Program-made: the position numbers and the translations under genes | NCBI RefSeq assembly: GCF_000708595.2 | Contig: NZ_JARP01000001.1 | Location: forward strand, 744,001 to 808,000 | Reading direction: 5' to 3' | DNA from: Flavobacterium sp. KJJ | Lineage (GTDB): Bacteria > Bacteroidota > Bacteroidia > Flavobacteriales > Flavobacteriaceae | DNA: 64,000 bases | The notes under the pieces: model-generated | Databases searched by the model: none | Told to the model about the DNA's origin: nothing | Seen by the model: only the letters and a program-made list of their open reading frames with translations | Part shown: positions 43,698 through 52,780 of the stretch, piece after piece | Layout of the letters: every line of letters begins with the position of its first letter | Numbering within the stretch: position 1 is the first letter of the stretch

Positions 43698-45341
43698 TTG
43701 AAAAAATATTTTCTGTTTCTAACAATTATTTTGTTTTGCTTTCCTGTTTATGCATTGGATAGTACAGATACTATTTTATCAAAATTGAATGATGCCTTGA
43801 GAAATAAGGAGCGCTATGTGCAGCTAAAAGAAGAGCGCATTTTAAACTTCAAGAAAATCAAATCTGATGATTTGACGAAAGAGCAGGAGTACAATTATAA
43901 TAAAACGTTATACACAGAATATCAAAAGTTTAATTCTGATTCGGCTATTTTTTACGTAAAAAAGAATTTGAAACTTTCGGGTGAACTTCAAAATAAAGAT
44001 TTAAAAGACCAAGCCGAACTTCAATTGGCAACACTTTATTCTTCTTCAGGAAAATACAGAGAATCTGAAGCTCTTTTAAAAGGAATTAATAAAAAAGAAT
44101 TGTCAAAAACATTGCTTCCTCAATACTACGAAGCTTACAGAGAATTTTATGAGCATTATGTGGCAAATAGTTATGATGAAATTTACATTGAGCAAATCAG
44201 GAAATACAGAGATTCTTTATTAGAAATATTAGATCCGAAAACGCTCAAGTATAAAATTAATCTGATTCAAAGACATATTTCGTATAAAAGGTTTGGCATT
44301 GCTCAAAAAAAATTGATGCAATTGTTACAAACAGCAGATCAGGATAACACGCAATATGCCATGATTGGCTATTTGTTAGGAAGTATTTATGAAACAAAGC
44401 ATCAATCAGCATTAAGAAAAAAATACTACGCACTTTCAGCTATTTCAGATATTAAACATGCCATCAAAGACAATGCTTCATTGCAGGAATTGGCTTTGGC
44501 ATATTTTGAAACGGGCGATGTAGATATGGCCTACAAATTGACACAATCTGCAATTGCTGATGCTCTTATTTGTAATGTTCAGTTTCGTACACTTCAAATG
44601 TCTGAAGTTTATTCGATTATAAACACTGCTTATTTAGAAAGAGAAGCAAAACGAAAAATGCAGCTACAATTGTATTTGCTTTTCATCAGTATTCTTTCCG
44701 TATTCTTGATTGTAGCCGTGATTTATGTGTACAAGCAAATGAAAAAAGTCTCAAAAATTCGTGGAGAACTTTTTATTACAAGTCAAAAATTAGCTGAATT
44801 AAACCAAGATATTACTGAAACAAATAATCAGTTGCAGGAACGTAATGCCCAACTTTCAGAATCGAATCATATTAAGGAAGAATATATTGCGCACTTTTTC
44901 AATTTATGTTCTACCTACATTAATAAGCTGGAGAATTACCGCATTATTTTAAATAAAAAAGCAACAGCCAAACAATTTGATGAAATTTATAAAATTCTAA
45001 AATCTACAACCTTAGTTGATAACGAATTAGAAGAATTGTACAAGAACTTCGATATTATTTTCTTGAATCTGTATCCAACATTTGTAAAAGATTTTAACGC
45101 GCTGCTTATAAATGAAGAACAAATTATTTTGAAACAGGGAGAACTGCTCAATACCGAGCTTCGCATCTTCGCTTTAATCCGACTCGGAATTACAGACAGT
45201 GTAAAAATTGCAGCCTTTCTTCGTTACTCTTTAAGCACGATTTATAATTATCGTACGAGAGCAAGAAATAAAGCAGCTGTTTCGAGAAATGATTTTGAAC
45301 AAATGGTCATGAGAATAGGCTTAATTTCCTTGAAAGTCTAA
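43698..45341 (+). CDS. DUF6377-type membrane-anchored TPR/coiled-coil regulator
   Basis: The 547-residue protein has a signal peptide (about 1-19, CFPVYA), a TPR-like helical periplasmic region (about 20-315), one membrane span (about 320-343, LLFISILSVFLIVAVIYVY), a coiled coil (about 350-400) and a C-terminal segment with LNTELRIFALIRLGITDSVKIAAFLRYSLSTIYNYRTRARNKA, which resembles a LuxR-like helix-turn-helix. Proteins of this layout often regulate polysaccharide loci in Bacteroidetes. The start is TTG at 43698, supported by the signal peptide and a promoter box 25 bases upstream. It precedes the GH3 gene. Confidence 0.78.
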   Translation: MKKYFLFLTIILFCFPVYALDSTDTILSKLNDALRNKERYVQLKEERILNFKKIKSDDLTKEQEYNYNKTLYTEYQKFNSDSAIFYVKKNLKLSGELQNKDLKDQAELQLATLYSSSGKYRESEALLKGINKKELSKTLLPQYYEAYREFYEHYVANSYDEIYIEQIRKYRDSLLEILDPKTLKYKINLIQRHISYKRFGIAQKKLMQLLQTADQDNTQYAMIGYLLGSIYETKHQSALRKKYYALSAISDIKHAIKDNASLQELALAYFETGDVDMAYKLTQSAIADALICNVQFRTLQMSEVYSIINTAYLEREAKRKMQLQLYLLFISILSVFLIVAVIYVYKQMKKVSKIRGELFITSQKLAELNQDITETNNQLQERNAQLSESNHIKEEYIAHFFNLCSTYINKLENYRIILNKKATAKQFDEIYKILKSTTLVDNELEELYKNFDIIFLNLYPTFVKDFNALLINEEQIILKQGELLNTELRIFALIRLGITDSVKIAAFLRYSLSTIYNYRTRARNKAAVSRNDFEQMVMRIGLISLKV

Positions 45342-45491
45342 TTATTTATTTTAAAAGTACTACTTTTTTTGCTGTTTATTTTTTATTAATTAATTGATAT
45401 TCAGTAAATTGATTTTTTATTTTACTACTTTTTTTGGTTTAAAATTCCAACACGAACTATAACGTTTTAGCTTTACAATATTATTATAAGG

Positions 45492-45499
45492 TACTTTTG
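45492..45499 (+). promoter_or_regulatory. -7 promoter box of GH3 gene
   Basis: TACTTTTG. A TTG at 45497 that would lengthen the GH3 protein lies inside the box. Confidence 0.55.
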
Positions 45500-45547
45500 A
45501 CTTCAAGTCCCTTCATTATAAATAAATGCTTTAATAAATTAATAGTT

Positions 45548-47764
45548 ATGTTTAAAAACGTTAAAACAATTGTTGTTTTACTTTTGTTGAGCTCGTTCGG
45601 TGTAAATGCACAGAGTAAAGTTCCGGTTTATCTTGATGATAAAAAGCCAATTAATGAACGTGTAGAAGATGCACTTTCTAAAATGACCACAGCTGAGAAA
45701 ATTGCCATTATTCATGCGCAGTCTAAATTTAGTTCGCCAGGTGTACAGCGTTTAGGAATTCCAGAAAACTGGATGACCGATGGACCACACGGAATTCGTA
45801 CTGAGGTTAAATGGGACGAATGGGATCAGGCTGGCTGGACAAACGATTCTTGTATTGCATTTCCGGCTCTTACAGCACTTGCTGCAACTTGGAACAAAGA
45901 CTTAGCTTCCTTATATGGAAAATCAATTGGAGAAGAAGCACGTTACCGTAACAAAAATGTATTATTAGGGCCAGGAGTAAATATTTACAGAACGCCATTA
46001 AATGGTCGTAACTTCGAATATATGGGAGAAGATCCGTTCTTGACTTCAAAAATGGTGGTTCCTTATATTAAAGGAGTACAATCAAATGGAGTTGCTGCAT
46101 GCGTAAAACATTTTGCGTTAAACAATCAAGAAACAAATCGTAATACGGTAAACGTAATTGTCGACGATCGTGCATTATACGAAATCTATCTTCCAGCTTT
46201 TAAAGCAGCTGTTCAAGAAGGAGACGCCTGGGCAATTATGGGATCTTATAATAAATTTAAAGGACAGCAATGTTGCCACAATGAGTTTTTGCTGAATGAT
46301 ATTCTGCGTGGAGAATGGGGTTTTAAAGGAGTTGTAATCTCAGATTGGGGTGGAGTTCATGATACAAAACAAGCTATTCATAATGGTTTAGATATGGAAT
46401 TTGGTTCTTGGACGAATGGACTTTCGTGGGGAACAAGTAATGCATATGACAACTATTATCTGGCAAAACCATATTCTGAAATGATCAGAAAAGGAGAAAT
46501 AGGAACTAAAGAATTAGATGAAAAAGTACGTCGAATTCTGCGTTTGTCTTTTCTAACAACGATGAATAAAAATCGCCCTTTTGGATCTTTCGGAACTAAA
46601 GAACATGCTGATGCTGGTTTAAAAATTGCTGAAGAAGGAATTGTATTGCTTCAAAACAACAATAATATTTTACCAATTAATCTTTCTAAAACTAAGAAAA
46701 TTGCGGTTATTGGAGAGAATGCCATTAAAATGATGACTGTTGGTGGAGGAAGTTCTTCATTGAAAGCAAGATATGAAATTACACCGCTTGAAGGTCTGAA
46801 AAAGAGAATCGGAAATCAGGCTGAAATCGTTTATGCTCGAGGTTATGTTGGAGATCCGACAAGCAATTATAATGGTGTTATTGCAAAAGTAAGTTTAGAA
46901 GAAAAACGTACACAAGCTGAATTAACAGCAGAAGCTTTGAAAGTAGCTAAAGATGCTGATGTTGTTTTGTTTATTGGAGGTTTAAACAAAAGTGAAAACC
47001 AAGATGATGAAGGACATGATCGTAAAGAATTAGGACTTCCGTACAATCAAGATAAATTAATTACAGATTTAGTTAAGGTAAATAAAAATGTTGTTTTTGT
47101 AAATATTTCAGGAAATGCTGTGGCAATGCCGTGGGTGAAAGAAGTTCCAGGAATTGTTCAAGGCTGGTTTTTAGGTACTGAAGCTGGAAATGCTTTGGCC
47201 GCTGTTTTGGTTGGAGATGTAAATCCGTCTGGAAAATTAACGTTTACTTTTCCTGTAAAATTGTCTGATAACGGAGCGCATGCTTTAGGAGAGTTTCCTG
47301 GTGGAGAAGAAGTTACATATAAAGAAAGTATTTTTGTAGGATACCGTTGGGCAGACAAACAAAAAGCAAAACCATTATTTTCTTTCGGACACGGTTTAAG
47401 CTACACTACTTTCGAATACGGAAAAGTTACGGCAGATAAAAAACAAATGGCTGCTGGAGATCAAATTACATTTTCTGTAAAAATAAAAAACACAGGAAAC
47501 CGTGAAGGTTCAGAAGTTGTACAGCTTTATATCAGTGATTTAAAATCTTCTTTGGTTCGTCCGATTAAAGAATTAAAAGGATTTGATAAAATTTCGCTTC
47601 AAGCGGGAGAAGAAAAAACAGTGACATTTACAATTGATAAAACGGCATTGAGTTTCTTCGATGATAAAAAACACGACTGGGTTGCTGAGCCAGGAGTTTT
47701 TGAAGCTATTATAGGAGCATCATCAACAGATATAAAATCTAAAGTGAATTTTTCACTTCAATAA
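45548..47764 (+). CDS. bglX: secreted glycoside hydrolase family 3 beta-glucosidase
   Basis: Exo-acting beta-glycosidase that releases terminal beta-glucose (or xylose) from oligosaccharides. From ATG 45548 (MFKNVKTIVVLLLLSSFGVNAQ, a signal peptide) it has about 738 residues, with a GH3 N-domain (GPGVNIYRTPLNGRNFEYMGEDP; nucleophile Asp in GVVISDWGG at about 264), a GH3 C-domain (IGGLNKSENQDDEGHDRKELGLP) and a C-terminal fibronectin-III-like domain (EVVQLYISDLKSSLVRPIKELKGF). Likely periplasmic. A membrane regulator gene lies upstream. Exact sugar specificity cannot be read from the motifs. Confidence 0.93.
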   Translation: MFKNVKTIVVLLLLSSFGVNAQSKVPVYLDDKKPINERVEDALSKMTTAEKIAIIHAQSKFSSPGVQRLGIPENWMTDGPHGIRTEVKWDEWDQAGWTNDSCIAFPALTALAATWNKDLASLYGKSIGEEARYRNKNVLLGPGVNIYRTPLNGRNFEYMGEDPFLTSKMVVPYIKGVQSNGVAACVKHFALNNQETNRNTVNVIVDDRALYEIYLPAFKAAVQEGDAWAIMGSYNKFKGQQCCHNEFLLNDILRGEWGFKGVVISDWGGVHDTKQAIHNGLDMEFGSWTNGLSWGTSNAYDNYYLAKPYSEMIRKGEIGTKELDEKVRRILRLSFLTTMNKNRPFGSFGTKEHADAGLKIAEEGIVLLQNNNNILPINLSKTKKIAVIGENAIKMMTVGGGSSSLKARYEITPLEGLKKRIGNQAEIVYARGYVGDPTSNYNGVIAKVSLEEKRTQAELTAEALKVAKDADVVLFIGGLNKSENQDDEGHDRKELGLPYNQDKLITDLVKVNKNVVFVNISGNAVAMPWVKEVPGIVQGWFLGTEAGNALAAVLVGDVNPSGKLTFTFPVKLSDNGAHALGEFPGGEEVTYKESIFVGYRWADKQKAKPLFSFGHGLSYTTFEYGKVTADKKQMAAGDQITFSVKIKNTGNREGSEVVQLYISDLKSSLVRPIKELKGFDKISLQAGEEKTVTFTIDKTALSFFDDKKHDWVAEPGVFEAIIGASSTDIKSKVNFSLQ

Positions 47765-47792
47765 TTTCATTATTTTCTAAATTGGTTGGTTG

Positions 47793-47831
47793 TAAAGCCG
47801 CAATTGTAAAAAGTTGCGGCTTTGCTTTTTC
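47793..47831 (+). terminator. terminator after GH3 gene
   Basis: AAAGCCGCAA pairs with TTGCGGCTTT around TTGTAAAAAG, followed by GCTTTTTC. Confidence 0.85.
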
Positions 47832-47887
47832 AAATTAGTTAGATGTAAAAATTTAAAATATCGAAGTAATTCAAAAAAATAAATGAC

Positions 47888-48535
47888 ATGACAAAAACGA
47901 TACTAAGTGCTATGGTTTTATTTCTATTTCAAAACCTTTCGGCACAAAGCCTGAATAAAATGCAATGGTTTAATGAACCTGAAAAATGGGAAATTAAAAA
48001 TAATGCTTTGATTATGAATGTAACGGCAAGCAGCGATTATTGGCGAATTTCACATTACGGATTTACTGTGGATGATGCGCCTTTTTATTACGCAACTTAC
48101 GGAGGAGAGTTTGAAGCGAAGGTTAAAATAACAGGAAATTATATCGCACGTTTTGACCAAATGGGATTAATGATTCGTGTTGATGAAAAAAATTACATTA
48201 AAACCGGAGTCGAATTTGTTGATGGTAAATTCAATATCAGTACCGTTGTCACGCACGATAAAAGCGATTGGAGCGTAACAACTCTAGAAAAAGCACCTCC
48301 ATTTGTATGGATAAAAGTTGTGAGAAGATTAGATGCTGTTGAAGTTTTCTTTTCTTACGATGATAAAAATTACATCTTGACGAGAAATGCGCCATTGCAA
48401 GATAATACGCCAGTAATGGTTGGTCTAATGGCTGCTTCGCCAGACGGAAAAGGATTTGAGGCAAAGTTCGAAAATTTCACAGTAAAACATTGGCCAGATC
48501 AGAGGAGATTGGAATGGCTGAAGAATCACCAGTAA
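47888..48535 (+). CDS. secreted DUF1349 concanavalin-like protein
   Basis: The 215-residue protein has a signal peptide (about 1-19, NLSAQS) and a DUF1349 jelly-roll domain: FEAKVKITGNYIARFDQMGLMIRVDEKNYIKTGVEF, then WIKVVRRLDAVEVFFSYDDKNY and VMVGLMAASPDGKGFEAKFENF. Members bind or act on carbohydrates in some proposals, but no enzyme activity is established. It sits between GH3 and acyltransferase genes but has its own transcript start, since a terminator follows GH3. Confidence 0.85.
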   Translation: MTKTILSAMVLFLFQNLSAQSLNKMQWFNEPEKWEIKNNALIMNVTASSDYWRISHYGFTVDDAPFYYATYGGEFEAKVKITGNYIARFDQMGLMIRVDEKNYIKTGVEFVDGKFNISTVVTHDKSDWSVTTLEKAPPFVWIKVVRRLDAVEVFFSYDDKNYILTRNAPLQDNTPVMVGLMAASPDGKGFEAKFENFTVKHWPDQRRLEWLKNHQ

Positions 48536-48536
48536 T

Positions 48537-48600
48537 AATTGTTAATTGTAAATTATCAATTATTAATTGCAAACGTACCATTAACAATTAATAATTAACG
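48537..48600. repeat. heptamer inverted word array before acyltransferase gene
   Basis: Left arm in 7-base register: AATTGTT, AATTGTA, AATTATC, AATTATT, AATTGCA (48537-48571). Right arm: ATTAACA, ATTAATA, ATTAACG (48580-48600), ending five bases before ATG 48606. Confidence 0.75.
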
Positions 48601-48605
48601 ATTTT

Positions 48606-49745
48606 ATGAATTCTATTTCTACAGATATAAAACCTAAAAAACATTACGAAATCCTAGACGGATTGCGTGGAGTTGCTGCTATTTTAGTTGTTGCTTTTCA
48701 TATTTTTGAAGCTTTTGCAGGTGGAAACCGTTTTATACAAATCATTAATCACGGTTATTTGGCTGTTGATTTCTTTTTTCTTTTATCTGGATTTGTTGTC
48801 GCCTACGCTTATGATGATCGCTGGGGTAGAATGACGCAATGGGAATTCTACAAGCGACGTTTAATTCGATTGCAGCCTATGGTCATTATGGGAATGATAA
48901 TTGGCGCCATATTCTACTATTTTCAGGCCTCAGATATTTTATTTCCTCAGATTGCCGGAATGCCCATTTGGAAACTGATTCTAACCATGATTGTTGGTTT
49001 TACTTTGCTTCCTATTCCTCCCTCGATGGAAATTAGAGGCTGGGGCGAAATGCATCCGCTTGACGGGCCGGCTTGGTCACTTTTTTTCGAATATATTGCC
49101 AACATTTTATATGCTTTGTTCTTTCGTAAATTCTCGAATAAAGTGTTGGGAATTTTTGTATTGTTATTTGCTGGGTTACTCATTAATTATACTGTCTTTG
49201 GACCCAAAGGTGATGTAATTGGTGGCTGGTCTTTAAATTTTGAGCAGATGAATGTTGGCTTTACTCGATTACTGTATCCGTTTTTTGCGGGAATTTTGCT
49301 TTCTCGTTTAGGAAAATTAATTCATATAAAAGGTGCTTTCTGGATTTGCAGTTTGCTTATTGCTGCAGTGCTTATTATACCAAGAATTGGAGACGAAAAC
49401 AGTTTATGGATGAACGGCTTATACGAATCAATTTGTATTATTTTAGTTTTCCCTTTAATTGTTTCTATAGGAGCAGGAGGAGAAATTAATAACCCGTTTT
49501 CGATTAAAATCTGCAAAGTGCTGGGCGATATTTCGTACCCAATTTACATTACACATTATCCCTTAATTTACTGGTTTACTGCTTGGGTCGTTGACAATAA
49601 AATTACCTTAAATGAAGGTTATCTTGTGGGAGTCGGAGTTTTAATTTCAAGCATTGTAATCGCTTATTTATGTTTAAAATTATACGATGAACCAGTTAGA
49701 AACTGGCTTCAAAGTAAATTTCAAAAAAGTAATAGAGGTTCATAG
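48606..49745 (+). CDS. acyltransferase family 3 membrane protein (OafA/YrhL-like)
   Basis: Multi-pass O-acyltransferase of about 379 residues and ten hydrophobic segments. The N-terminal signature is LDGLRGVAAILVVAFHIFEAF (His about 37), followed by YLAVDFFFLLSGFVVAYAYDDRW and FYKRRLIRLQPM. Family members acetylate sugars of O-antigen, exopolysaccharide or peptidoglycan. Target unknown. Proximity to GH3 and DUF1349 genes suggests a link with carbohydrates, but there is no shared transcript evidence. Confidence 0.87.
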   Translation: MNSISTDIKPKKHYEILDGLRGVAAILVVAFHIFEAFAGGNRFIQIINHGYLAVDFFFLLSGFVVAYAYDDRWGRMTQWEFYKRRLIRLQPMVIMGMIIGAIFYYFQASDILFPQIAGMPIWKLILTMIVGFTLLPIPPSMEIRGWGEMHPLDGPAWSLFFEYIANILYALFFRKFSNKVLGIFVLLFAGLLINYTVFGPKGDVIGGWSLNFEQMNVGFTRLLYPFFAGILLSRLGKLIHIKGAFWICSLLIAAVLIIPRIGDENSLWMNGLYESICIILVFPLIVSIGAGGEINNPFSIKICKVLGDISYPIYITHYPLIYWFTAWVVDNKITLNEGYLVGVGVLISSIVIAYLCLKLYDEPVRNWLQSKFQKSNRGS

Positions 49746-49749
49746 ATTC

Positions 49750-49980
49750 AAAGGAGCAAAGGAGCAAAGCAAAATCTTCGATTTCATCCGGAAGCCTCGT
49801 CGGATTGTAAAGCTAAACCTTAATGAAAATGAATTTCTATTTTGTTAGTTATAGAAATTCAAAAAGGGATGAAACCTTAAAAGTTTCATCCCTTTTATAT
49901 TTTAGGAGAAGCCAAAATAAAAAAAGTTCAAAGTGAAAACTTTGCACCTTTGCTTCCTTTGTTACTTTGAACCTTAAAAA
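49750..49980. repeat. octamer inverted word array flanking a terminator
   Basis: Left arm AAAGGAGC, AAAGGAGC, AAAGCAAA (49750-49773). Right arm CTTTGCAC, CTTTGCTTC, CTTTGTTA, CTTTGAAC (49940-49972). The arms complement each other and enclose the hairpin GAATTTCTAT/ATAGAAATTC (49831-49860) and the terminator. Confidence 0.7.
49862..49897. terminator. bidirectional terminator between acyltransferase and OYE genes
   Basis: AAAAGGGATGAAAC pairs perfectly with GTTTCATCCCTTTT around CTTAAAA; A/T tracts on both sides. Confidence 0.9.
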
Positions 49981-49983
49981 AAC

Positions 49984-51090
49984 TTATTCTAAAACCAATT
50001 CTCCTAGAGCTTCTTTACTGAAACCTTTCAGTTGATCTGTTTTTCCAGCCTTAATTTTTGCAACCCAATTTGGATCAGATAATAATGGTCTTCCAACAGC
50101 AACTAAGTCAAAATCACCTCTGTCGAAACGTCTGTTTAATTCTTCTAAAGAAGTTGGCTGTGAACTTTCTCCTGCAAAAGCACCAAAGAAATCACCAGAA
50201 AGTCCAACAGAACCAACAGTAATTGTTGGTGCTCCAGTAACTTTTTTAGCCCATCCTGCAAAGTTCAAGTCAGATTCTTCGAATTCTGGTTCCCAGAAAC
50301 GACGCTGTGAACAGTGTAAAATATCAACACCAGCATCAACAAGCGGTGTAAGCCAAGCTTCTAATTCTTGTGGGTTTTTAGCCAATTTATAATTGTAATC
50401 AGAAGGTTTAAATTGAGAAAAACGCATGATAACAGCAAAATCATTCCCAACTTGTTTTCTAATTTCTTTTACTACTTCAATAGCAAAACGGTTACGTTCC
50501 GGCAATGTTTTTCCACCGTAAATATCTTCACGTAGATTCGTTTCGGCTCTAAAAAACTGATCGATTAAATAACCGTGTGCACCGTGAATTTCGATAGTAT
50601 CAAAACCTAATCTTTTGGCATCGGCAGCAGCTTTTCCAAAAGCAAGGATAGTATCTTCAATATCTTTTTCAGTCATAGAAACTCCATTTCTGAAATCAGG
50701 TCTATTTAATCCAGACGGACCTTCAAATGGAACAGGAGGAACCCATCCAGAGTGATGATTATCCATAATTCCCATATGCCAAATTTGTGGTCCCATTGAA
50801 CCTCCGGCTGCGTGAACTTCATCAATTACTTTTTTCCAGCCGTTTAAAGCCGCTTCGCCATAAAAATGTGGTACATTGGCATCGTTAGAGGAAGATGGCC
50901 TGTCAATTACAGTTCCTTCAGATAATATTAATCCAACTTCACCTTCAGCTCTTTTTTGGTAGTAAGAAGCTACTGCATCAGTTGGAACTCCGTTTGGAGA
51001 AAATGAGCGCGTCATTGGCGCCATTACGATTCGGTTTTTAAGATTTAACGTTTTTAAGTTAAATGGAGAAAACAGGTTGTTTGTACTCAT
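49984..51090 (-). CDS. old yellow enzyme-family alkene reductase
   Basis: FMN- and NAD(P)H-dependent reductase of activated C=C bonds or nitro compounds. The 368-residue TIM barrel has the N-terminal LFSPFNLKTLNLKNRIVMAPMTRSFSPNG, the IWHMG segment and FDTIEIHGAHGYLIDQFFRAETNLREDIYGG, which holds the substrate-binding HxxH pair. VAVGRPLLSDPNWVAK is the FMN phosphate site. An ArsR-type repressor gene ends 6 bases upstream, so the two are one operon, likely induced by electrophiles. Confidence 0.92.
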   Translation of the reverse strand: MSTNNLFSPFNLKTLNLKNRIVMAPMTRSFSPNGVPTDAVASYYQKRAEGEVGLILSEGTVIDRPSSSNDANVPHFYGEAALNGWKKVIDEVHAAGGSMGPQIWHMGIMDNHHSGWVPPVPFEGPSGLNRPDFRNGVSMTEKDIEDTILAFGKAAADAKRLGFDTIEIHGAHGYLIDQFFRAETNLREDIYGGKTLPERNRFAIEVVKEIRKQVGNDFAVIMRFSQFKPSDYNYKLAKNPQELEAWLTPLVDAGVDILHCSQRRFWEPEFEESDLNFAGWAKKVTGAPTITVGSVGLSGDFFGAFAGESSQPTSLEELNRRFDRGDFDLVAVGRPLLSDPNWVAKIKAGKTDQLKGFSKEALGELVLE

Positions 51091-51096
51091 AGTAAT

Positions 51097-51399
51097 TTAC
51101 AAATTAGTTTGAATTAATTTACTGAGTGCTTCAAAGGCACCTTCGTTGCGTTTATAGTAGGTCCATTGTCCAACGCGCTTTGCTTCGATAAATCCGGCAC
51201 GCTGTAAAATCGACAAATATTCTGAAACTGTCGATTGTGTCAGGCCAGCTTTTGCTTGAATTTGCCCAACACAAACGCCATGTTCAAATCCAGCATGCTG
51301 CAATTGATCAGGGAAGTTTATTTCGGGTTCTTTCAGCCATTCCAGCATTTGTAATCTGGATTTGTTAGACAGTGCCTTAAAAATTTCTATATGTTCCAT
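51097..51399 (-). CDS. ArsR-family repressor of the OYE operon
   Basis: The 100-residue winged-helix regulator reads MEHIEIFKALSNKSRLQMLEWL, then HGVCVGQIQAKAGLTQSTVSEYLSILQRAGFIEAKRVGQWTYYKR, the typical ArsR recognition helix and wing. A CVGQI-type Cys (about 43) is present, but no CxC metal site, so it may sense thiol-reactive compounds rather than metals. It is the first gene of the ArsR-OYE operon and is probably autoregulated: a perfect inverted repeat overlaps its promoter, and ATG follows the -7 box by only four bases. Confidence 0.88.
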   Translation of the reverse strand: MEHIEIFKALSNKSRLQMLEWLKEPEINFPDQLQHAGFEHGVCVGQIQAKAGLTQSTVSEYLSILQRAGFIEAKRVGQWTYYKRNEGAFEALSKLIQTNL

Positions 51400-51403
51400 G
51401 CTG

Positions 51404-51411
51404 CAAATATA
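51404..51411 (-). promoter_or_regulatory. ArsR promoter box, leaderless arrangement
   Basis: Minus strand TATATTTG then CAGC then ATG. The transcript is expected to start at or next to the A of ATG. Confidence 0.65.
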
Positions 51412-51430
51412 TCGACTTTTCCCGATATAT
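51407..51430. promoter_or_regulatory. inverted-repeat operator of ArsR-OYE operon
   Basis: ATATATCG and CGATATAT form a perfect 8-base inverted repeat with an 8-base spacer, overlapping the -7 box. This fits autorepression by a dimeric ArsR protein. Confidence 0.7.
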
Positions 51431-51479
51431 CAATTAAGTAAAAAATATTTAGGATAATTTTAAGATGGAGGAGCTGAAT

Positions 51480-51512
51480 TTTGAAAGATTTAATAAAGAA
51501 AATTTATATTTG
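51480..51512 (+). promoter_or_regulatory. promoter of TlpA-like gene
   Basis: TTTG (51480-51483), 21 bases, TATATTTG (51505-51512), 43 bases before ATG 51555. Confidence 0.65.
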
Positions 51513-51554
51513 CTTACAGATTAAAAAGTCCCAAACAAATAAACTTAATCAATT

Positions 51555-52049
51555 ATGAAAAAAACGTTACTCATTTTAGCATTTGTATGCTTTGTTATAA
51601 CTTCTTCAAAAGCCCAAGTTGTAGGACTTGAAGTAGGAGATATTGCACCAGAAATTGATCTTCCGGATACAAAAGGAAATAACGTTGCACTTACTTCTTT
51701 ACGAGGTGATTTAGTACTTATTGATTTTTGGGCATCTTGGTGCGGACCCTGTATTAAAGAACAGCCAGAATTATTAAAATTGTATAATGCTTATCCTGGA
51801 AAATTATCTATATATAGCGTTTCAATGGATACTAAAAAGCCATTATGGCTTGGTGCTTTAGCAAAAACAAAATCCCCTTGGATTCAAGTAAGCGATTTAA
51901 AATATTGGAAATCTCCTGCAGCGACAGATTATATGCTTCAATCAGTTCCGCTAAATTTTTTAATTGATAAAAACGGAATTATTTTAGCCAAAAATATTCA
52001 CGGAAATGCTTTGAATGAAATGGTTAAGAGTGTGCTGGCGGCGCAATAG
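51555..52049 (+). CDS. TlpA-like periplasmic thiol-disulphide oxidoreductase
   Basis: The 164-residue thioredoxin-fold protein has a signal peptide (about 1-20, TSSKAQ), the redox motif WASWCGPCIKEQP (Cys63-Cys66) and the VPLNFLIDKNG cis-Pro loop. The AhpC-TSA/TlpA layout suggests reduction of periplasmic disulphides or cytochrome maturation. It is divergent from the ArsR-OYE operon and might belong to the same stress response, although no shared operator is seen on its side. Confidence 0.88.
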   Translation: MKKTLLILAFVCFVITSSKAQVVGLEVGDIAPEIDLPDTKGNNVALTSLRGDLVLIDFWASWCGPCIKEQPELLKLYNAYPGKLSIYSVSMDTKKPLWLGALAKTKSPWIQVSDLKYWKSPAATDYMLQSVPLNFLIDKNGIILAKNIHGNALNEMVKSVLAAQ

Positions 52050-52279
52050 AAATATAATTGAAACAGTATATAATTGTACTAATCATTCTAGTCTTTCTGG
52101 TGCCATTTTTATTTGCTTACTATAACGATTATAAAGAAATCCTGTATCATTTTTAAAAGGTTTAACAGGATTTCTGAAATTAGCATTGCTTGTATTTCGC
52201 TGTTCTTTTATCAATAAAATAAATTCACTTATTTCAATATTTTTTGAATAAGGAATAGAGATTTTAAATTTGAATTTAA
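52050..52279. other. 230-base gap without a supported gene
   Basis: A+T-rich; a minus-strand frame (52083-52289) has no start context or protein-like pattern and overlaps the next gene. Nothing else seen. Confidence 0.4.
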
Positions 52280-52753
52280 ATGGAATCAAAACTTAGTTTG
52301 TCGGAATTTCGAACAAGATTAAAAGATAATACAGAAATTGGTTCTCTAAGGGTAAAATTAAATCTCTTTAGAATATTTCCAAGATTTGGAGGAACAAAAC
52401 CTTTTTATGGACTTTTTGATGATAAGAGTTTTAGATTAACCATAAATTCACCAACATCACCAACTTATTTTATTTTAAGAGGGAATTACAAGAATGTAAA
52501 CGATATACTTAAAGTAAATTACATTGTTGAACCAAACAGTAAATTTCAATTGATTTGGACAAGATTCTCTCCTGTCGTTTTTTTAATTGCCATTAATATA
52601 TTTTTCCTCTTTTTTGGCAAGGGACTTAGGCGCGCATCTACCATTGTCAGTTTGTTTTTGCTTATTGTGATTTTCTATTCAAGATGGAAAGAGGAAAGAA
52701 AAGGAAAAAAATTAGAGCAAAAGTTCATTAAGATTTTTGAAATTAAAAAATAA
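52280..52753 (+). CDS. hypothetical membrane protein
   Basis: Not recognised. The 157-residue product starts MESKLSLSEFRTRLKDNTEIGS, with a soluble beta-rich N-terminal domain (about 1-90; NYKNVNDILKVNYIVEP) and two close hydrophobic segments (about 93-110 and 117-133) before a Lys-rich tail (RWKEERKGKKLEQKF). It has no clear operon partner. Confidence 0.65.
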   Translation: MESKLSLSEFRTRLKDNTEIGSLRVKLNLFRIFPRFGGTKPFYGLFDDKSFRLTINSPTSPTYFILRGNYKNVNDILKVNYIVEPNSKFQLIWTRFSPVVFLIAINIFFLFFGKGLRRASTIVSLFLLIVIFYSRWKEERKGKKLEQKFIKIFEIKK

Positions 52754-52780
52754 GTTAAAAATGAAATTCTAAATTTGATT

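Noticed and set aside
52083-52289. Minus-strand frame between TlpA-like and hypothetical genes
   Set aside because: Overlaps the next gene start, no signal or domain, no promoter box.
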